This document shows positions 1-8,543 of a stretch of 64,000 bases of DNA, piece after piece (within the stretch, counting starts at the first letter, position 1; each line of letters starts with the position of its first letter). The DNA is from CBDAKK01 sp965216965 (GTDB lineage: Bacteria; Spirochaetota; Spirochaetia; WTKD01; G963693115): NCBI GenBank assembly GCA_965216965.1, contig CBDCGX010000050.1, forward strand, positions 62,001-126,000. Reading direction: 5' to 3'. The position numbers and the translations under genes are program-made. The notes beneath the pieces were generated by a model. That model made no database searches. It was not told the origin of the DNA and was given only the letters and a program-made list of their open reading frames with translations.

Positions 1-107
1 TTATCCATCATGTTTATACCATTTGCTTCACACATCATAAAACTAAAAAACACTCCCATTACTACCAATAAAAGTAAACTTATATAAATCACATTGCTTC
101 TTTTCAT
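1..107 (-). CDS. Putative lipoprotein, N-terminal 35 codons only (cut by window edge)
   Basis: Reading down from an ATG at 107, the minus strand encodes MKRSNVIYISLLLLVVMGVF and then a stretch ending in MMCEANGIN before the window ends. This is a charged N-terminus, a hydrophobic core and a cysteine, which is a signal peptide with a loose spirochaete-type lipobox. The pattern closely matches the start of the neighbouring LRR lipoprotein at 301-1707 (MEKRSIFYVGVLLVVTGIF, then VACEADDIN). It is therefore most likely a second member of the same surface-lipoprotein family arranged in tandem. A purine-rich ribosome site (GGAGAAAG) lies just upstream of the ATG. What follows the signal peptide cannot be seen, so the LRR content is inferred from the paralogue. 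Confidence 0.6.
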   Translation of the reverse strand, partial: MKRSNVIYISLLLLVVMGVFFSFMMCEANGINMMD

Positions 108-283
108 GTCTTTCTCCTAAACCTTTTACATATCTTATTTAATACAAGTACTGCTATCACTAGCATACCTAGTATTTACATATAACTTAAAAATATAATA
201 CTCTAGCATAATTACTACGCAATATTAATTCATGCATTTTTTCTTTCAATATTCTCATTGTTTTTTCTTCATTGTGTAATTGT

Positions 284-297
284 CATACTAGTTAGTA
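284..297. repeat. Short inverted repeat after the LRR gene
   Basis: ATACTA and TAGTAT flank a GT, directly beyond the stop codon of the LRR gene. It could form a small hairpin at the 3' end of that transcript, but no T run follows it on the minus strand. A similar palindrome (CATACTAAC / GTTAGTATG) sits at 62111-62129. Confidence 0.3.
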
Positions 298-300
298 TTA

Positions 301-1707
301 TCAGTCTGATCCACTCCCCCCTGTCGTCTTTATAACAGCATCACTACCAAACAATTCCGTTACTCTACCCCTCCCCATCTTGTTATACAAGATATCTGGC
401 AATTGTATCTTTACAAGAGTTTTTTTACTATTCTTAAAGGCATCATTGCCTATTTTATTAACAGAATCCGGTATTGTAAGATTTTTTAATTCACTATTTT
501 GAAAAGCATTAGCATTTATAGTGATAATAGAACTTCCTAAATCAAGACTCTTTAATGGACTATTCTTAAAAGCACTCACTCCTATTTCTGTCACAGAACC
601 TGGGATAACAAGTTTTCTTAATTCACTACTTTGAAAAGCATTAGCACTTATCGTGATAACAGAACTTCCTAAATCAAGACTCTTTAATGGACTATTCTTA
701 AAAGCACTCGCTCCTATTTTTCTCACAAAATCTGGAATAACAAGTCTTCTTAATTCACTATCTCTAAAAGCATTCTCACCTATAATAGTAATGGAATTAC
801 CCAAAGTAAGATCTCTTAATGGGCTATCTCTAAAAGCATTATCGCCTATTGTAGTAACAGCAGAATCAGCTAGAATAAGCTCCTTCAATCGACTATTTCG
901 AAAAGCACTAGTGCCTATCATAGTGACAGAATTAGATATAATAAGGGTTTTTAAGATACTGTCTCTAAAAGCATTCTCGCCTATAATAGTAACAAGATTT
1001 GGTATAGTGAGACTATTTAACCTGCTATCTCTAAATGCTCCATCTCTTATCTCAACAACAGAATTAGGTAAAACAAGCTGCTTAAATTGACTATTGCGAA
1101 AAGCTCCCGTACCTATTGAAGTAATAGAATTAGGTAAAATAATTGATGTAAAAGTATGTGCATTATACTCGTTACTCTCAATAGACGTCACAGTTTCATA
1201 TACTATAAAATTTTTACCATTAATACCTTTTCCTACCTGACGATCAGTAACAATCCCCTTATTTCCAATCGCATCCCCTACAAAGACACGAAATATTTTA
1301 TCTTTACCAATATTATCTTTGGGAGTAAAAACTATAAAATATTCACCACTTTCTGAAGGAAGCAATACCTCTACTTTTACTTTTCCTATTGCACTATCTT
1401 CTACCCTAGCAGTAACAAAAGACTGTGTGTGCCTTTCTTTTGTTGTTACTGCTATATTAAATAAATCAAGATCAAAGCTATCTAACCCCACAATTTTCTT
1501 GATGTTTATTTCCTTGCTTAAAACATCAATAGTGGTTTTTTCTTGTAAAGCTATAGCTATATAACCAGATAAAAATATTGGAGTTTTTTTTGTATCGCCT
1601 GTTCCTCCTGTTTTATTTATATCATCCGCTTCACAGGCAACATAATTTAAAAAAATCCCCGTTACTACTAGCAACACTCCCACATAGAAAATGCTTCTTT
1701 TCTCCAT
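301..1707 (-). CDS. BspA-type leucine-rich-repeat lipoprotein
   Basis: 468 residues. The N-terminus is a signal peptide ending ...LNYVAC, a plausible spirochaete lipobox with lipidation at Cys25, so the protein is probably anchored in a membrane and possibly surface exposed. Residues ~40-150 form a beta-rich, Ig-like region. From about residue 185 to 440 come roughly eleven 22-23-residue leucine-rich repeats of the BspA/LRR_5 (TpLRR) type, each carrying a signature like IGENAFRDS followed by L..L.IP.SV. The family is known from Treponema, Bacteroides and Tannerella, where members bind host proteins or other bacteria; an adhesin role here is inference. A clear AGGAG ribosome site precedes the ATG. 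Two 44-residue double repeats are almost identical at DNA level, which suggests recent internal duplication. A truncated paralogue lies downstream at 1-107. Confidence 0.85.
   Translation of the reverse strand: MEKRSIFYVGVLLVVTGIFLNYVACEADDINKTGGTGDTKKTPIFLSGYIAIALQEKTTIDVLSKEINIKKIVGLDSFDLDLFNIAVTTKERHTQSFVTARVEDSAIGKVKVEVLLPSESGEYFIVFTPKDNIGKDKIFRVFVGDAIGNKGIVTDRQVGKGINGKNFIVYETVTSIESNEYNAHTFTSIILPNSITSIGTGAFRNSQFKQLVLPNSVVEIRDGAFRDSRLNSLTIPNLVTIIGENAFRDSILKTLIISNSVTMIGTSAFRNSRLKELILADSAVTTIGDNAFRDSPLRDLTLGNSITIIGENAFRDSELRRLVIPDFVRKIGASAFKNSPLKSLDLGSSVITISANAFQSSELRKLVIPGSVTEIGVSAFKNSPLKSLDLGSSIITINANAFQNSELKNLTIPDSVNKIGNDAFKNSKKTLVKIQLPDILYNKMGRGRVTELFGSDAVIKTTGGSGSD
529..709 (-). repeat. 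Near-identical 132-bp double-LRR repeat inside the LRR gene
   Basis: The 49 bases at 529-577 recur exactly at 661-709, an offset of 132 bases or 44 codons (two LRRs). The bases between are also nearly the same, with a few substitutions. This is much closer than the other LRRs in the gene, so it looks like a recent tandem duplication or gene conversion that preserves frame. Confidence 0.8.
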
Positions 1708-2003
1708 ACTTTTCTCCTATAATTTATATAATTATTTATATTAAGATACTTAAATCTAATAATGTTTTATGCATGTTGGTATAGTCTCTATGCCATATTA
1801 CATTACGCAAAATAGTAATTTTTTCTTTTTTGTCAACATTTTCTACCTTGTTTCTTGGAATTTAAAAAGAATGCTTTTTTAAGTTTAACAATGAAATTAT
1901 TTTTCTATACAAAATAATATTTAATATAAATAAAAGGAATATACATACACATTGCCATAGTATATTGTATAATCATATACAATATACTATCATACTGTTT
2001 ACT

Positions 2004-2894
2004 ATGACATCTAATGATTTAGAATACATATCATGCTCTCATATTCCCTTTACTATTACAGATAGTCACTGCCATTTGCAGAAAGTACTTGTGCACGATA
2101 AAGATATTTGTAATAAATTAAAAACTACAAAAATATGTCTTCTTGACGTTGGAATAGATCCCACAGATTGGAAGAAACGAATAGAAGTATTTTCTAATAT
2201 TTCAGAAATATACTTTAGTATTGGATTACACCCCTCACTTTATAATTTCTATACCATAGAGTCAGCCTTTTCTCTTATAGAAAAACATGCTTCAAAAGCA
2301 ACCGCTATAGGGGAAAGTGGTCTTGATTGGTACCAAATGTATGCCCCAAGAAACACTCAACTAGAATTTCTTGAACTTCAGATTGCTATCTCAAAAACAC
2401 ATAAAAAGCCAATTATTTTCCATGCTAGAGACTATGTAACGGAACAACACTGTGGAAAATCTCCTAATAATAAAAATTGTAATACGAATGAAATGAATAG
2501 TATTGATGATATCTTACATGTCCTAGCATATATGAATCACACAGAAGGTGGTATTATGCATTGTTTTTCTGGAACCTATGAACAGGCAAAAAAATGCATT
2601 GACTTGGGATTCTATATTTCTTTTTCTTCAAATATTATATCTAAAAACACACCTATATTACAGCACAGTGCAAAAAACATACCATCCGATTTTTTACTAC
2701 TAGAAACAGATTCTCCCTTTCTCTTGCATAAAACAATACGGAAACTATTGAAAAAAAACAAAAAAGAAAATACATACAATAGCCCTTTATATATTCCTTA
2801 TTTATATAATACTCTTTCAAAAATAAAAAACATTACTATGGAATCTCTCGCAGACATACTTTATACAAATTTGAAGAAAGCACTTCGCATATAG
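2004..2894 (+). CDS. TatD-family metal-dependent hydrolase (DNase)
   Basis: About 296 residues from this start. It has the family signature in order: DSHCHL near the N-terminus (metal-binding HxH), GLHP, GESGLDWY, FHARD, HCFSGTYEQA and LLETDSPF. TatD proteins are cytoplasmic TIM-barrel hydrolases with two metals, credited with 3'-5' exonuclease activity and DNA repair or quality control. The frame extends 13 codons upstream to an ATG at 1965, but that extension is unlike the family, which normally begins a few residues before the HxH motif; I prefer 2004. Neither start has a convincing Shine-Dalgarno sequence. It has a small asparagine/lysine-rich insertion around residues 145-160. It stands alone, convergent with the flaA genes. 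Confidence 0.85.
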   Translation: MTSNDLEYISCSHIPFTITDSHCHLQKVLVHDKDICNKLKTTKICLLDVGIDPTDWKKRIEVFSNISEIYFSIGLHPSLYNFYTIESAFSLIEKHASKATAIGESGLDWYQMYAPRNTQLEFLELQIAISKTHKKPIIFHARDYVTEQHCGKSPNNKNCNTNEMNSIDDILHVLAYMNHTEGGIMHCFSGTYEQAKKCIDLGFYISFSSNIISKNTPILQHSAKNIPSDFLLLETDSPFLLHKTIRKLLKKNKKENTYNSPLYIPYLYNTLSKIKNITMESLADILYTNLKKALRI

Positions 2895-2950
2895 AATTCC
2901 ATCATGAAAAGGCACAACATGTACAATACAAAACTCCTTACATAAAAATC

Positions 2951-2977
2951 ATGCCCTCATCATAATAATGAAGGCAT
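2951..2977 (+). terminator. Hairpin terminator between tatD-like gene and flaA
   Basis: ATGCCCTCAT and ATGAAGGCAT pair over 9 of 10 positions with a 7-base loop and are followed by a T-rich run. Lying between convergent genes, it can end transcription of the hydrolase gene, and perhaps of the flaA pair from the other side (GATTTTTATG follows on the minus strand). Confidence 0.65.
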
Positions 2978-3027
2978 AGTCTTTTGATTGATTTTTTTGT
3001 ATTTTTTTAAACAATTAAATTATGGTA

Positions 3028-3759
3028 TCACCATCCATCTGATGGGTCGTCACCGCCCGCAGAATACACTTCATCAATAACATCAGATATTGCACGAATA
3101 TCATCAAAATATACATAGTATCTTCCTACAGTGTCAACAAAGTTAGTATCAATTATAAAGCCTTTGATATATAAGCCGTTTACTACACCCTGTACTCCTT
3201 CTTGGTCTACCTCTACTGGAATGTTTATTTCAAGTTTCTTCCACCCTCTATAATTAAGCTTTCCCAGTGGAAATCTTTTAAGATTTCCTTTCATATCCTG
3301 AAGAACAACAATAAGATTGTGATCTTTTCCTCTTCCAGCAACCCATACAGATATGTTTTTTACTATTCCCGGAACATAGATTGGACGTACAGCTCTCAAA
3401 TAAATGTTAGTATTATTCCTCGAAAAATAATCTACTCTAATACCATAGATGTAATTATCAGTAGGATTAAATCCATTAATTTGTTCTTCTGTACGAACAG
3501 GTGTCTTCTCTTTTGACCCTCCAAACTGTCTTCTTGAAGTGATAACACCTCTATCTATTGCCATCTCCGCTTCCCATCTTGTAGGATCATCAAATGTATC
3601 TATCACTATTTCACGTAATAGCTGTCGGCCAGTGTCAACATTATTAACATTCTGACCTGTAGTGTTATCATTTGCTGTATCTTGCGAAAATACAACCATT
3701 GGAAAAACCACAACGACATACACAACTATAAAAAGATTTCTCATTGTTTTATTTCTCAT
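3028..3759 (-). CDS. flaA: Flagellar filament outer-layer (sheath) protein FlaA
   Basis: 243 residues with a signal peptide (MRNLFIVVYVVVVFPMVVFS, cleavage near residue 25). The mature part carries FlaA landmarks: VIDTFDDPTRWEAEMA, YGIRVDYFSRN, VKNISVWVAGRG, NYRGWKKLEINIP and a closing YYVYFDDI. FlaA proteins are exported to the periplasm and coat the FlaB core of spirochaete periplasmic flagella. The alternative ATG at codon 6 would also leave a complete signal peptide. An AGAGGT ribosome site precedes the start. It lies 31 bases after the other flaA gene, so the two are probably cotranscribed. No sigma-28 type promoter is visible. Confidence 0.85.
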   Translation of the reverse strand: MRNKTMRNLFIVVYVVVVFPMVVFSQDTANDNTTGQNVNNVDTGRQLLREIVIDTFDDPTRWEAEMAIDRGVITSRRQFGGSKEKTPVRTEEQINGFNPTDNYIYGIRVDYFSRNNTNIYLRAVRPIYVPGIVKNISVWVAGRGKDHNLIVVLQDMKGNLKRFPLGKLNYRGWKKLEINIPVEVDQEGVQGVVNGLYIKGFIIDTNFVDTVGRYYVYFDDIRAISDVIDEVYSAGGDDPSDGW

Positions 3760-3790
3760 ATATTACCTCTTATATAATTTCCTAGAGCTA

Positions 3791-4627
3791 TCATTGCCCT
3801 GTTTGGTTATTATTATTTCCAGTGCTTCCTTCTTGCCACTGAATAGATTCAATTGTTTCCTTCTTTCCAAGCTTGTTACCATCATAATAAAGATCTGTAA
3901 ACAATCTCCTGGCAAAAATATTATCAACATATACTACAAAATCATCTACCCTTTCCTTAGGATTTGTCCATATGGTAAGTTTAGTAATTTTTATAATAAA
4001 ACTTCTATTGGTCGAATTTACATCCGACGCTCTATAAACACTTGCAGGAATATTAGCAGAAAGTATCTTCCACCCATTATAATTTAACGTTCCTAGAGAT
4101 ACTATAAAACGCCTTCCATTTGATAGTTCAAACTCTGCTTCTAAAGAATACAATCGACTATTACTCCATACATATAAACCCAAGTTAAATATAGGATAAT
4201 CAAAATGTATCCCAGGCAATTGATTGCCGTCTACACCTTGTTCTGCAAACTTCTCAGAGTTTTCGTAAGGAATAATATTAACGTAATTATAATCTTTTTT
4301 ATTAAAGGCCGCTCGTATAGCAAGTACTCGCATATTTTCTACATTTTCCTTTAAAAAAAGTTCTCCCAATTCATTAGGATAAGCATTAATATATCCTATC
4401 TGAGGATACGGCTTTTGATCTGTTTTTGTTATATATCTACTTGCGTTTACCTCCCATGTAATGTCTTTTTTAATGCCACCTTCTTCAACATCAAAGTCAT
4501 GAACCATTATTGTTCCCTTATCTGATCTATCAAATAAACTATACAGACTAGTATTGCTACTTTGAGCTGCCGTCGATAAAATCACTGCAAATAATATTAG
4601 TAATGATAAAAGTATTTGTCGTACCAC
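3791..4627 (-). CDS. flaA: Flagellar outer-layer protein, second FlaA paralogue
   Basis: 278 residues, starting with GTG (AAGGGG ribosome site upstream) and a signal peptide ending near TAAQS. It shares the FlaA layout: VHDFDVEEGG with TWEVNAS near the start, NYNGWKILSANIP in the middle, and VDDFVVYVDNIFARRL near the end. Treponema species also carry adjacent flaA-type genes, so this pair matches known spirochaete organisation. The product is predicted to be periplasmic and to help sheath the flagellar filament. It is the first gene of the pair; the 318 bases upstream must hold the promoter. Confidence 0.8.
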   Translation of the reverse strand: MVRQILLSLLILFAVILSTAAQSSNTSLYSLFDRSDKGTIMVHDFDVEEGGIKKDITWEVNASRYITKTDQKPYPQIGYINAYPNELGELFLKENVENMRVLAIRAAFNKKDYNYVNIIPYENSEKFAEQGVDGNQLPGIHFDYPIFNLGLYVWSNSRLYSLEAEFELSNGRRFIVSLGTLNYNGWKILSANIPASVYRASDVNSTNRSFIIKITKLTIWTNPKERVDDFVVYVDNIFARRLFTDLYYDGNKLGKKETIESIQWQEGSTGNNNNQTGQ

Positions 4628-4945
4628 AATATATACCCCTTTTGTTTTTTCTAAGACTTTATCTAAAAATTAGAAAATCTTATAATTCAATGTTATACTA
4701 CAAAATAGTATAATTAAATTTAATTAAAATGTCTATAATTTAGAGAATCTGCTCCCAAAAAATTATAGCTTATTTATATTTTATACTACTTCATAATATT
4801 TAATCGGTATATTCCTATAAATATAAAATAGTTTTTTAATAAATAGGAAAACATACTTAATATTATGACAATAAACACGCAATGTTTCCCGTTTTTTTCA
4901 AAATAATAAAGCATTTAAAACGTAAAAACAGCTTACACTATTGTA
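4628..4945. other. Gene-free AT-rich spacer upstream of the flaA pair
   Basis: About 318 bases between the GT4 gene end and the flaA start, very AT-rich, with no credible ORF on either strand. On the minus strand a small hairpin (ATACTA / TAGTAT around TTTTG, about 4694-4711) overlaps a TATACT box, a possible flaA promoter. Nothing else is recognisable. Confidence 0.4.
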
Positions 4946-6047
4946 TTATCCATCTATTATTTCCATCCACGTGTTATAAATAATCTCTGGATTATAGTTT
5001 TCTTCTACAAATTTTCTTCCTTCAATTGACATCCGATTACACAATTTATTGTTGTTATACAATAAAACAATATTTTCTCCTATAGCATTAATATCTTTTT
5101 GTCTCACTACTATTGCCTTATCTTGAACAACATATGGAATACCTCCAGAATTAGAAGTTATTAGGGGCATACCATTTGTCATTGCCTCCATATTTGCCAT
5201 ATGAAATTCTTCAGTATGACCATTAGGTTCCTCAACAGAATGAGACAAAAATAAATCATAATCATATAATTTTGATAAAAGTTCGGCATATGGCAAGAAT
5301 CCTTTTAAAAAGATATTATTCTCTAAATCATTATTTTTAATATACTCTAAATATTCGGTCATCAGTGGTCCCTGTCCATATATATCTAACGTTATATTAG
5401 GCAGTTTTTTTACTACTTGTTTCATTGCCTTTAATATATAGATATAACCTTTATCTTTAGATAACCTCCCAACAGTTACCATCTTACCACTAAATCTTTT
5501 TCTTTCCTTAAACTTTATTCTATTCTAACTGTAATGCATAGCCAAGAACTTGTGTTTTTAAATGTATTCCTTGTTCTTTATACAGCAATGGTATTTTACT
5601 ATTAACACATACTACAATACTATTCTTAAATAATCTATGTATTACTTTTGCTTTCAATTTCTTTATCGCCTGTATATTTGTAACACTCTCATGAAGAATT
5701 AGCTTTCCCTTAAAATTTTTAAAATAAGATAAAAATAGATAATGAAGTCCTTCGGTAATTACAACATCATACTTACTAAAGTCTAGATTTCCATAATACG
5801 AAACTTTTATGTATGATATATTACACTTTATTCTTAAAAAATCTAAAACATTACTTATATATTTCTTAATTATTATATATCTATTTACAACTCCATCAAA
5901 ACTCACACTTTCATCATCTAAGAAAAAAGTTACTTCATATTTATCATTTTCATGTATCCTTTTATAAATATGATATTCGCCAGAATCAAAAGCATTATTA
6001 CGTCTTGCATTATATGGTTTAAAAACAGCTATTCTTTTTTTATACAT
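4946..6047 (-). pseudogene. Glycosyltransferase family 4, split by a +1 frameshift
   Basis: Two minus-strand frames together make one GT4/GT-B enzyme of about 366 residues. The first (6047-5520) starts at MYKKRIAVFKPYNARRNN and covers the N-terminal acceptor-side Rossmann domain, ending QVLGYALQLE then TAG. The second (to 4946) resumes as RIKFKERKRFSGKMVTVGR and holds the donor-side domain: VGRLSKDKGYIYILKAM, LDIYGQGP, FLKGFLPYAEL and the nucleotide-sugar site ...HMANMEAMTNGMPLITS..GGIPYVV. Removing one base near 5510-5530 joins them exactly. Either the gene is newly broken or the base is a sequencing error. The frame reaching to 6179 overlaps the upstream lipoprotein gene, so 6047 is the better start. 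Sugar and acceptor are unknown; an envelope glycan role is inference. Confidence 0.75.
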
Positions 6048-6081
6048 TATATATACATATTGTAGAATATTATAGTTATAT

Positions 6082-7122
6082 TTATTCTGTACTAGAAATA
6101 GTAGTAAGCCGATATATTTTTGCAGACACAAATAATGCATCTTGAAATATTGCAGAAAGCGGTGCATTAATCCATGCATGTGCTTGTCTATCTTCGGGAA
6201 TACTCTTTCTCAAAAGATTCATATTATTATTCCACCCTCCTATATAGAAAATATTTTGTACATATTCTTTATATTTTCCTTGATACAATTCTTTCAAGGT
6301 CCTCTGCGTATGAGGTCCAACATATAAAAGCATTATATCATTCTTTAAATTTATCTTTTTTATCTGTTCTTGTGTAAATAAATCAGAGCTAGGCGTACGG
6401 TTATAATGTGACATATTTACCGTAATATTAGGTGCAAGCAAATAAAAATATCGTAAAAAAACTTGTAGAGTACGACGTACATTAATATCTACTACATCTG
6501 TAAATATATATAACTGGGGTAATGCAACAGAATCATCTGTTATTTTAGTCATCTTTCTTGATTGTTTTGCAATATCTTTTGCAAGTGCTACAGTGGCATA
6601 CGAATAATCTATCGTCATGAAATTTTCATCTCTTTGCAATCCTGTATTTTCAAGAATATGTGGCATTAACCTTCCACATTGACCTCTTTGTTTGTATATA
6701 TTATTTGCCTGCAATGGCGAATAATATAAAAAAAGTGGAGATAATATAAGCATCCGAGCTTGTGTAGCATGCAAGAACTTCCGCATAGAAAGTTCTTTGT
6801 TATTTTCCCATAAACTTATATTCACTCTTACATTATTTACAAACAAAACCTTATTAGGATTATCAACTGTTACATAAAGAGTCGAAGATTTTCCATACCT
6901 CTGCGATAGTGTATAAAAACGACTATATTCTTCTGATACTCCTTCTATAAAACTTACTGCAAAAAAAGGATCACTTAAAAGCACAACATCCTCAGAATAT
7001 GCAGTACTACACCGCTTTCTTTCTAGTATGGTATTAATATGTTCTGAGGATTCTTTCTGAACACAAGAAATGAGAAATAGTAAGAGAAAGAAAATGGTTA
7101 TGGTTTTTTTTTTATTTTTCAT
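6082..7122 (-). CDS. Putative lipoprotein of unknown function
   Basis: 346 residues with a textbook lipoprotein signal (KKKTITIFFLLLFLISC, Cys20). The mature protein shows alternating beta and alpha elements (VVLLSDPFFAVSFIEGV, ARMLILSPLF, QLYIFTDVVD, NDIMLLYVGPH, NIFYIGGWNN) that resemble a periplasmic-binding-protein fold of the basic-membrane-protein type, but I cannot name a family. It lies between a six-helix membrane protein gene upstream (23-base gap) and the GT4 gene downstream (34-base gap), so the three probably form an operon concerned with the envelope. The ligand is unknown. Confidence 0.7.
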   Translation of the reverse strand: MKNKKKTITIFFLLLFLISCVQKESSEHINTILERKRCSTAYSEDVVLLSDPFFAVSFIEGVSEEYSRFYTLSQRYGKSSTLYVTVDNPNKVLFVNNVRVNISLWENNKELSMRKFLHATQARMLILSPLFLYYSPLQANNIYKQRGQCGRLMPHILENTGLQRDENFMTIDYSYATVALAKDIAKQSRKMTKITDDSVALPQLYIFTDVVDINVRRTLQVFLRYFYLLAPNITVNMSHYNRTPSSDLFTQEQIKKINLKNDIMLLYVGPHTQRTLKELYQGKYKEYVQNIFYIGGWNNNMNLLRKSIPEDRQAHAWINAPLSAIFQDALFVSAKIYRLTTISSTE

Positions 7123-7145
7123 ATCTTTTCCACAAAGGAATATAA

Positions 7146-7805
7146 CTAAGCATAAAGGCTCTGATATCTTTTATAAGTGGAGATTTGTACAACAGTGAAA
7201 ATACATAAAACCACCACAATTATTCCAAATAGCATTCTTTCTATATTTGCTACTACCGCAGATGACACAGAAAACACCCCTGCTATAAATATGATTATGG
7301 AAAAACCCACTAAAAATACAGAATGTACTTTTCTAATAACAAACATACATACAATAATCAACAACGATAGTCTAATAATTGGAAATAAGAAATATTCTAT
7401 ATATAGAAAAAAATTTTTTGCTATTAAAAATGTTGTAAATGCATAGAATAATTCTGTAAGGCAAGCACATATAATAATATATTCTTTGATCCACCAAGAC
7501 TCCTTTCTAAGAAATACATATTGCCACACAAGGATTACTACAGGTATAGATATATTTATTATGCTATATATTAAAAAAAACCTTGAAGTATAAGTCACAT
7601 ATGTTCTACTTATAAAATAGCGAAATAGTAAAAGCAATGGCACTAATAGAAAGAGTATCAGCATAGATGATATCTTAACCGCTTGAAGAAAAATAGCATT
7701 ATGTATAATGTGCTCTTTTCCTTCGGGCGTATTGTATGAAAACATTCTTACACTCATAAAAAACAAGAATACAAGGAGTGGGTTGAGTACCATGAACAAA
7801 TACAC
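7146..7805 (-). CDS. Integral membrane protein of unknown function
   Basis: 219 residues, almost entirely hydrophobic, with about six predicted transmembrane helices and very few charged residues apart from the loops near TPEGKEH, RKESWWIKE and the C-terminal YKRYQSLYA. The start could instead be the Met at codon 5. I recognise no motif. It is the first gene of a probable operon with the lipoprotein at 6082-7122 and the GT4 gene; a membrane protein plus lipoprotein plus glycosyltransferase would suit envelope glycan or lipid work, but that is inference from position only. Confidence 0.6.
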   Translation of the reverse strand: MYLFMVLNPLLVFLFFMSVRMFSYNTPEGKEHIIHNAIFLQAVKISSMLILFLLVPLLLLFRYFISRTYVTYTSRFFLIYSIINISIPVVILVWQYVFLRKESWWIKEYIIICACLTELFYAFTTFLIAKNFFLYIEYFLFPIIRLSLLIIVCMFVIRKVHSVFLVGFSIIIFIAGVFSVSSAVVANIERMLFGIIVVVLCIFTVVQISTYKRYQSLYA

Positions 7806-7867
7806 ACCATTATTATATCAAAATATAATGTAAATTATGGCACACTAACGTAATATTTAATATATAT

Positions 7868-7873
7868 TATAAT
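7868..7873 (+). promoter_or_regulatory. -10 box of the tRNA-Pro gene
   Basis: TATAAT ends 8 bases before the first base of the tRNA, so transcription would begin at or within two bases of the mature 5' end. No good -35 hexamer is present. Confidence 0.5.
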
Positions 7874-7881
7874 TATGATAT

Positions 7882-7955
7882 CGGGCTGTAGCGCAGTTGG
7901 TTAGCGCACAAGTCTGGGGGACTTGGGGTCGCTGGTTCGAGTCCAGTCAGCCCGA
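7882..7955 (+). tRNA. tRNA-Pro (anticodon GGG)
   Basis: A complete cloverleaf can be drawn. The acceptor stem is CGGGCTG / CAGCCCG, the D stem GCGC / GCGC, the anticodon stem CAAGT / ACTTG around the loop CTGGGGG (anticodon GGG), and the T arm CTGG-TTCGAGT-CCAG. The C1-G72 pair with A73 is the known bacterial tRNA-Pro identity signature. No CCA is encoded. It reads proline codons CCC and CCU. It has its own -10 box and a short AT-only hairpin after it. Confidence 0.95.
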
Positions 7956-7974
7956 TTAAGATTATTATTCTTAA
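7956..7974 (+). terminator. Small AT-only hairpin after tRNA-Pro
   Basis: TTAAGA and TCTTAA pair around a 7-base loop immediately after the discriminator base. It is weak for a terminator, having no G-C-rich stem and no long T run. Confidence 0.3.
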
Positions 7975-8016
7975 CGATCATTGTAGGTATACAAAACTAC
8001 AGTAGTTCTACCTTGC

Positions 8017-8046
8017 TTGACATAATACATATGCTTATCATATGCT
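8017..8046 (+). promoter_or_regulatory. Promoter of the TPR-like lipoprotein gene, predicted leaderless
   Basis: TTGACA (8017-8022), 18 bases, then TATGCT (8041-8046). The ATG at 8053 follows 6 bases later, which is where transcription should start. Confidence 0.55.
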
Positions 8047-8052
8047 ATAAAC

Positions 8053-8508
8053 ATGATGAAATACGCATACTCTTTAATTATTGTGGTTGCTTTTCTGTCT
8101 ATTATAAGTTGTGTCTCTAGTATTTTAGAAAAAGTAGATAATACAGACAATTTAACTATCAAACTGGCAATTGCGAGAGACATGATTGCACAGACTCGAT
8201 TTACTCTTGCACAAGAAATATTTAATCGCATAAAAGAACAAAATCCTACTGACGCCGCTCTTGCAGTAACAATAAACTACGAACTTGGATTTATCTTGTT
8301 AAAAAAGAAACACTACGAAGAAGCCGCTCAGCATTTCAACGAGCTCATAGCATCATATGATAATTTCTCAAACAATAGCAAGATCCCTCAATGGCCATAT
8401 TATTTAAGTAAAAAATTACTCAACGATACAATTACACCAGTATTAGATAAACGTCGACTTCGTAAAGAGAAAAAAACAAAAAATAAGCAAAAACTCTCAC
8501 AAGAATAA
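8053..8508 (+). CDS. Small lipoprotein with TPR-like helices
   Basis: 151 residues. The signal peptide MMKYAYSLIIVVAFLSIISC gives a good lipobox with Cys20. The mature part is helical: ARDMIAQTRFTLAQEIFNRI and ELGFILLKKKHYEEAAQHFNELIASY look like two tetratricopeptide-type helix pairs, and the C-terminal tail is very basic (KRRLRKEKKTKNKQK). It is likely a periplasmic scaffold anchored by lipid, with no enzyme motif. ATG at either codon 1 or 2 could be used. There is no Shine-Dalgarno sequence, and the promoter places the transcript start on the ATG. Confidence 0.7.
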   Translation: MMKYAYSLIIVVAFLSIISCVSSILEKVDNTDNLTIKLAIARDMIAQTRFTLAQEIFNRIKEQNPTDAALAVTINYELGFILLKKKHYEEAAQHFNELIASYDNFSNNSKIPQWPYYLSKKLLNDTITPVLDKRRLRKEKKTKNKQKLSQE

Positions 8509-8513
8509 TATTG

Positions 8514-8543
8514 CTATAGAGTTTTATATATAAAGCTCTATAG
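8514..8543. terminator. Possible bidirectional terminator between convergent genes
   Basis: CTATAGAG and CTCTATAG form an 8-base-pair stem with a 14-base AT-rich loop between the lipoprotein gene and addA. It overlaps the last codons of addA. T runs are short, so this is only a candidate. Confidence 0.35.

Noticed and set aside
653..1090. 145-codon plus-strand frame opposite the LRR gene
   Set aside because: It is the antisense shadow of the LRR repeats; its own repeats simply mirror them and it has no ribosome site.
1965..2003. Longer N-terminus of the TatD-like protein
   Set aside because: The extra 13 residues are unlike the family and lack a ribosome site; the ATG at 2004 fits better, though this is not certain.
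4628..4945. Sigma-28 flagellar promoter before the flaA pair
   Set aside because: No TAAA-N15-GCCGATAA-like pattern is present; only sigma-70-like AT-rich boxes.
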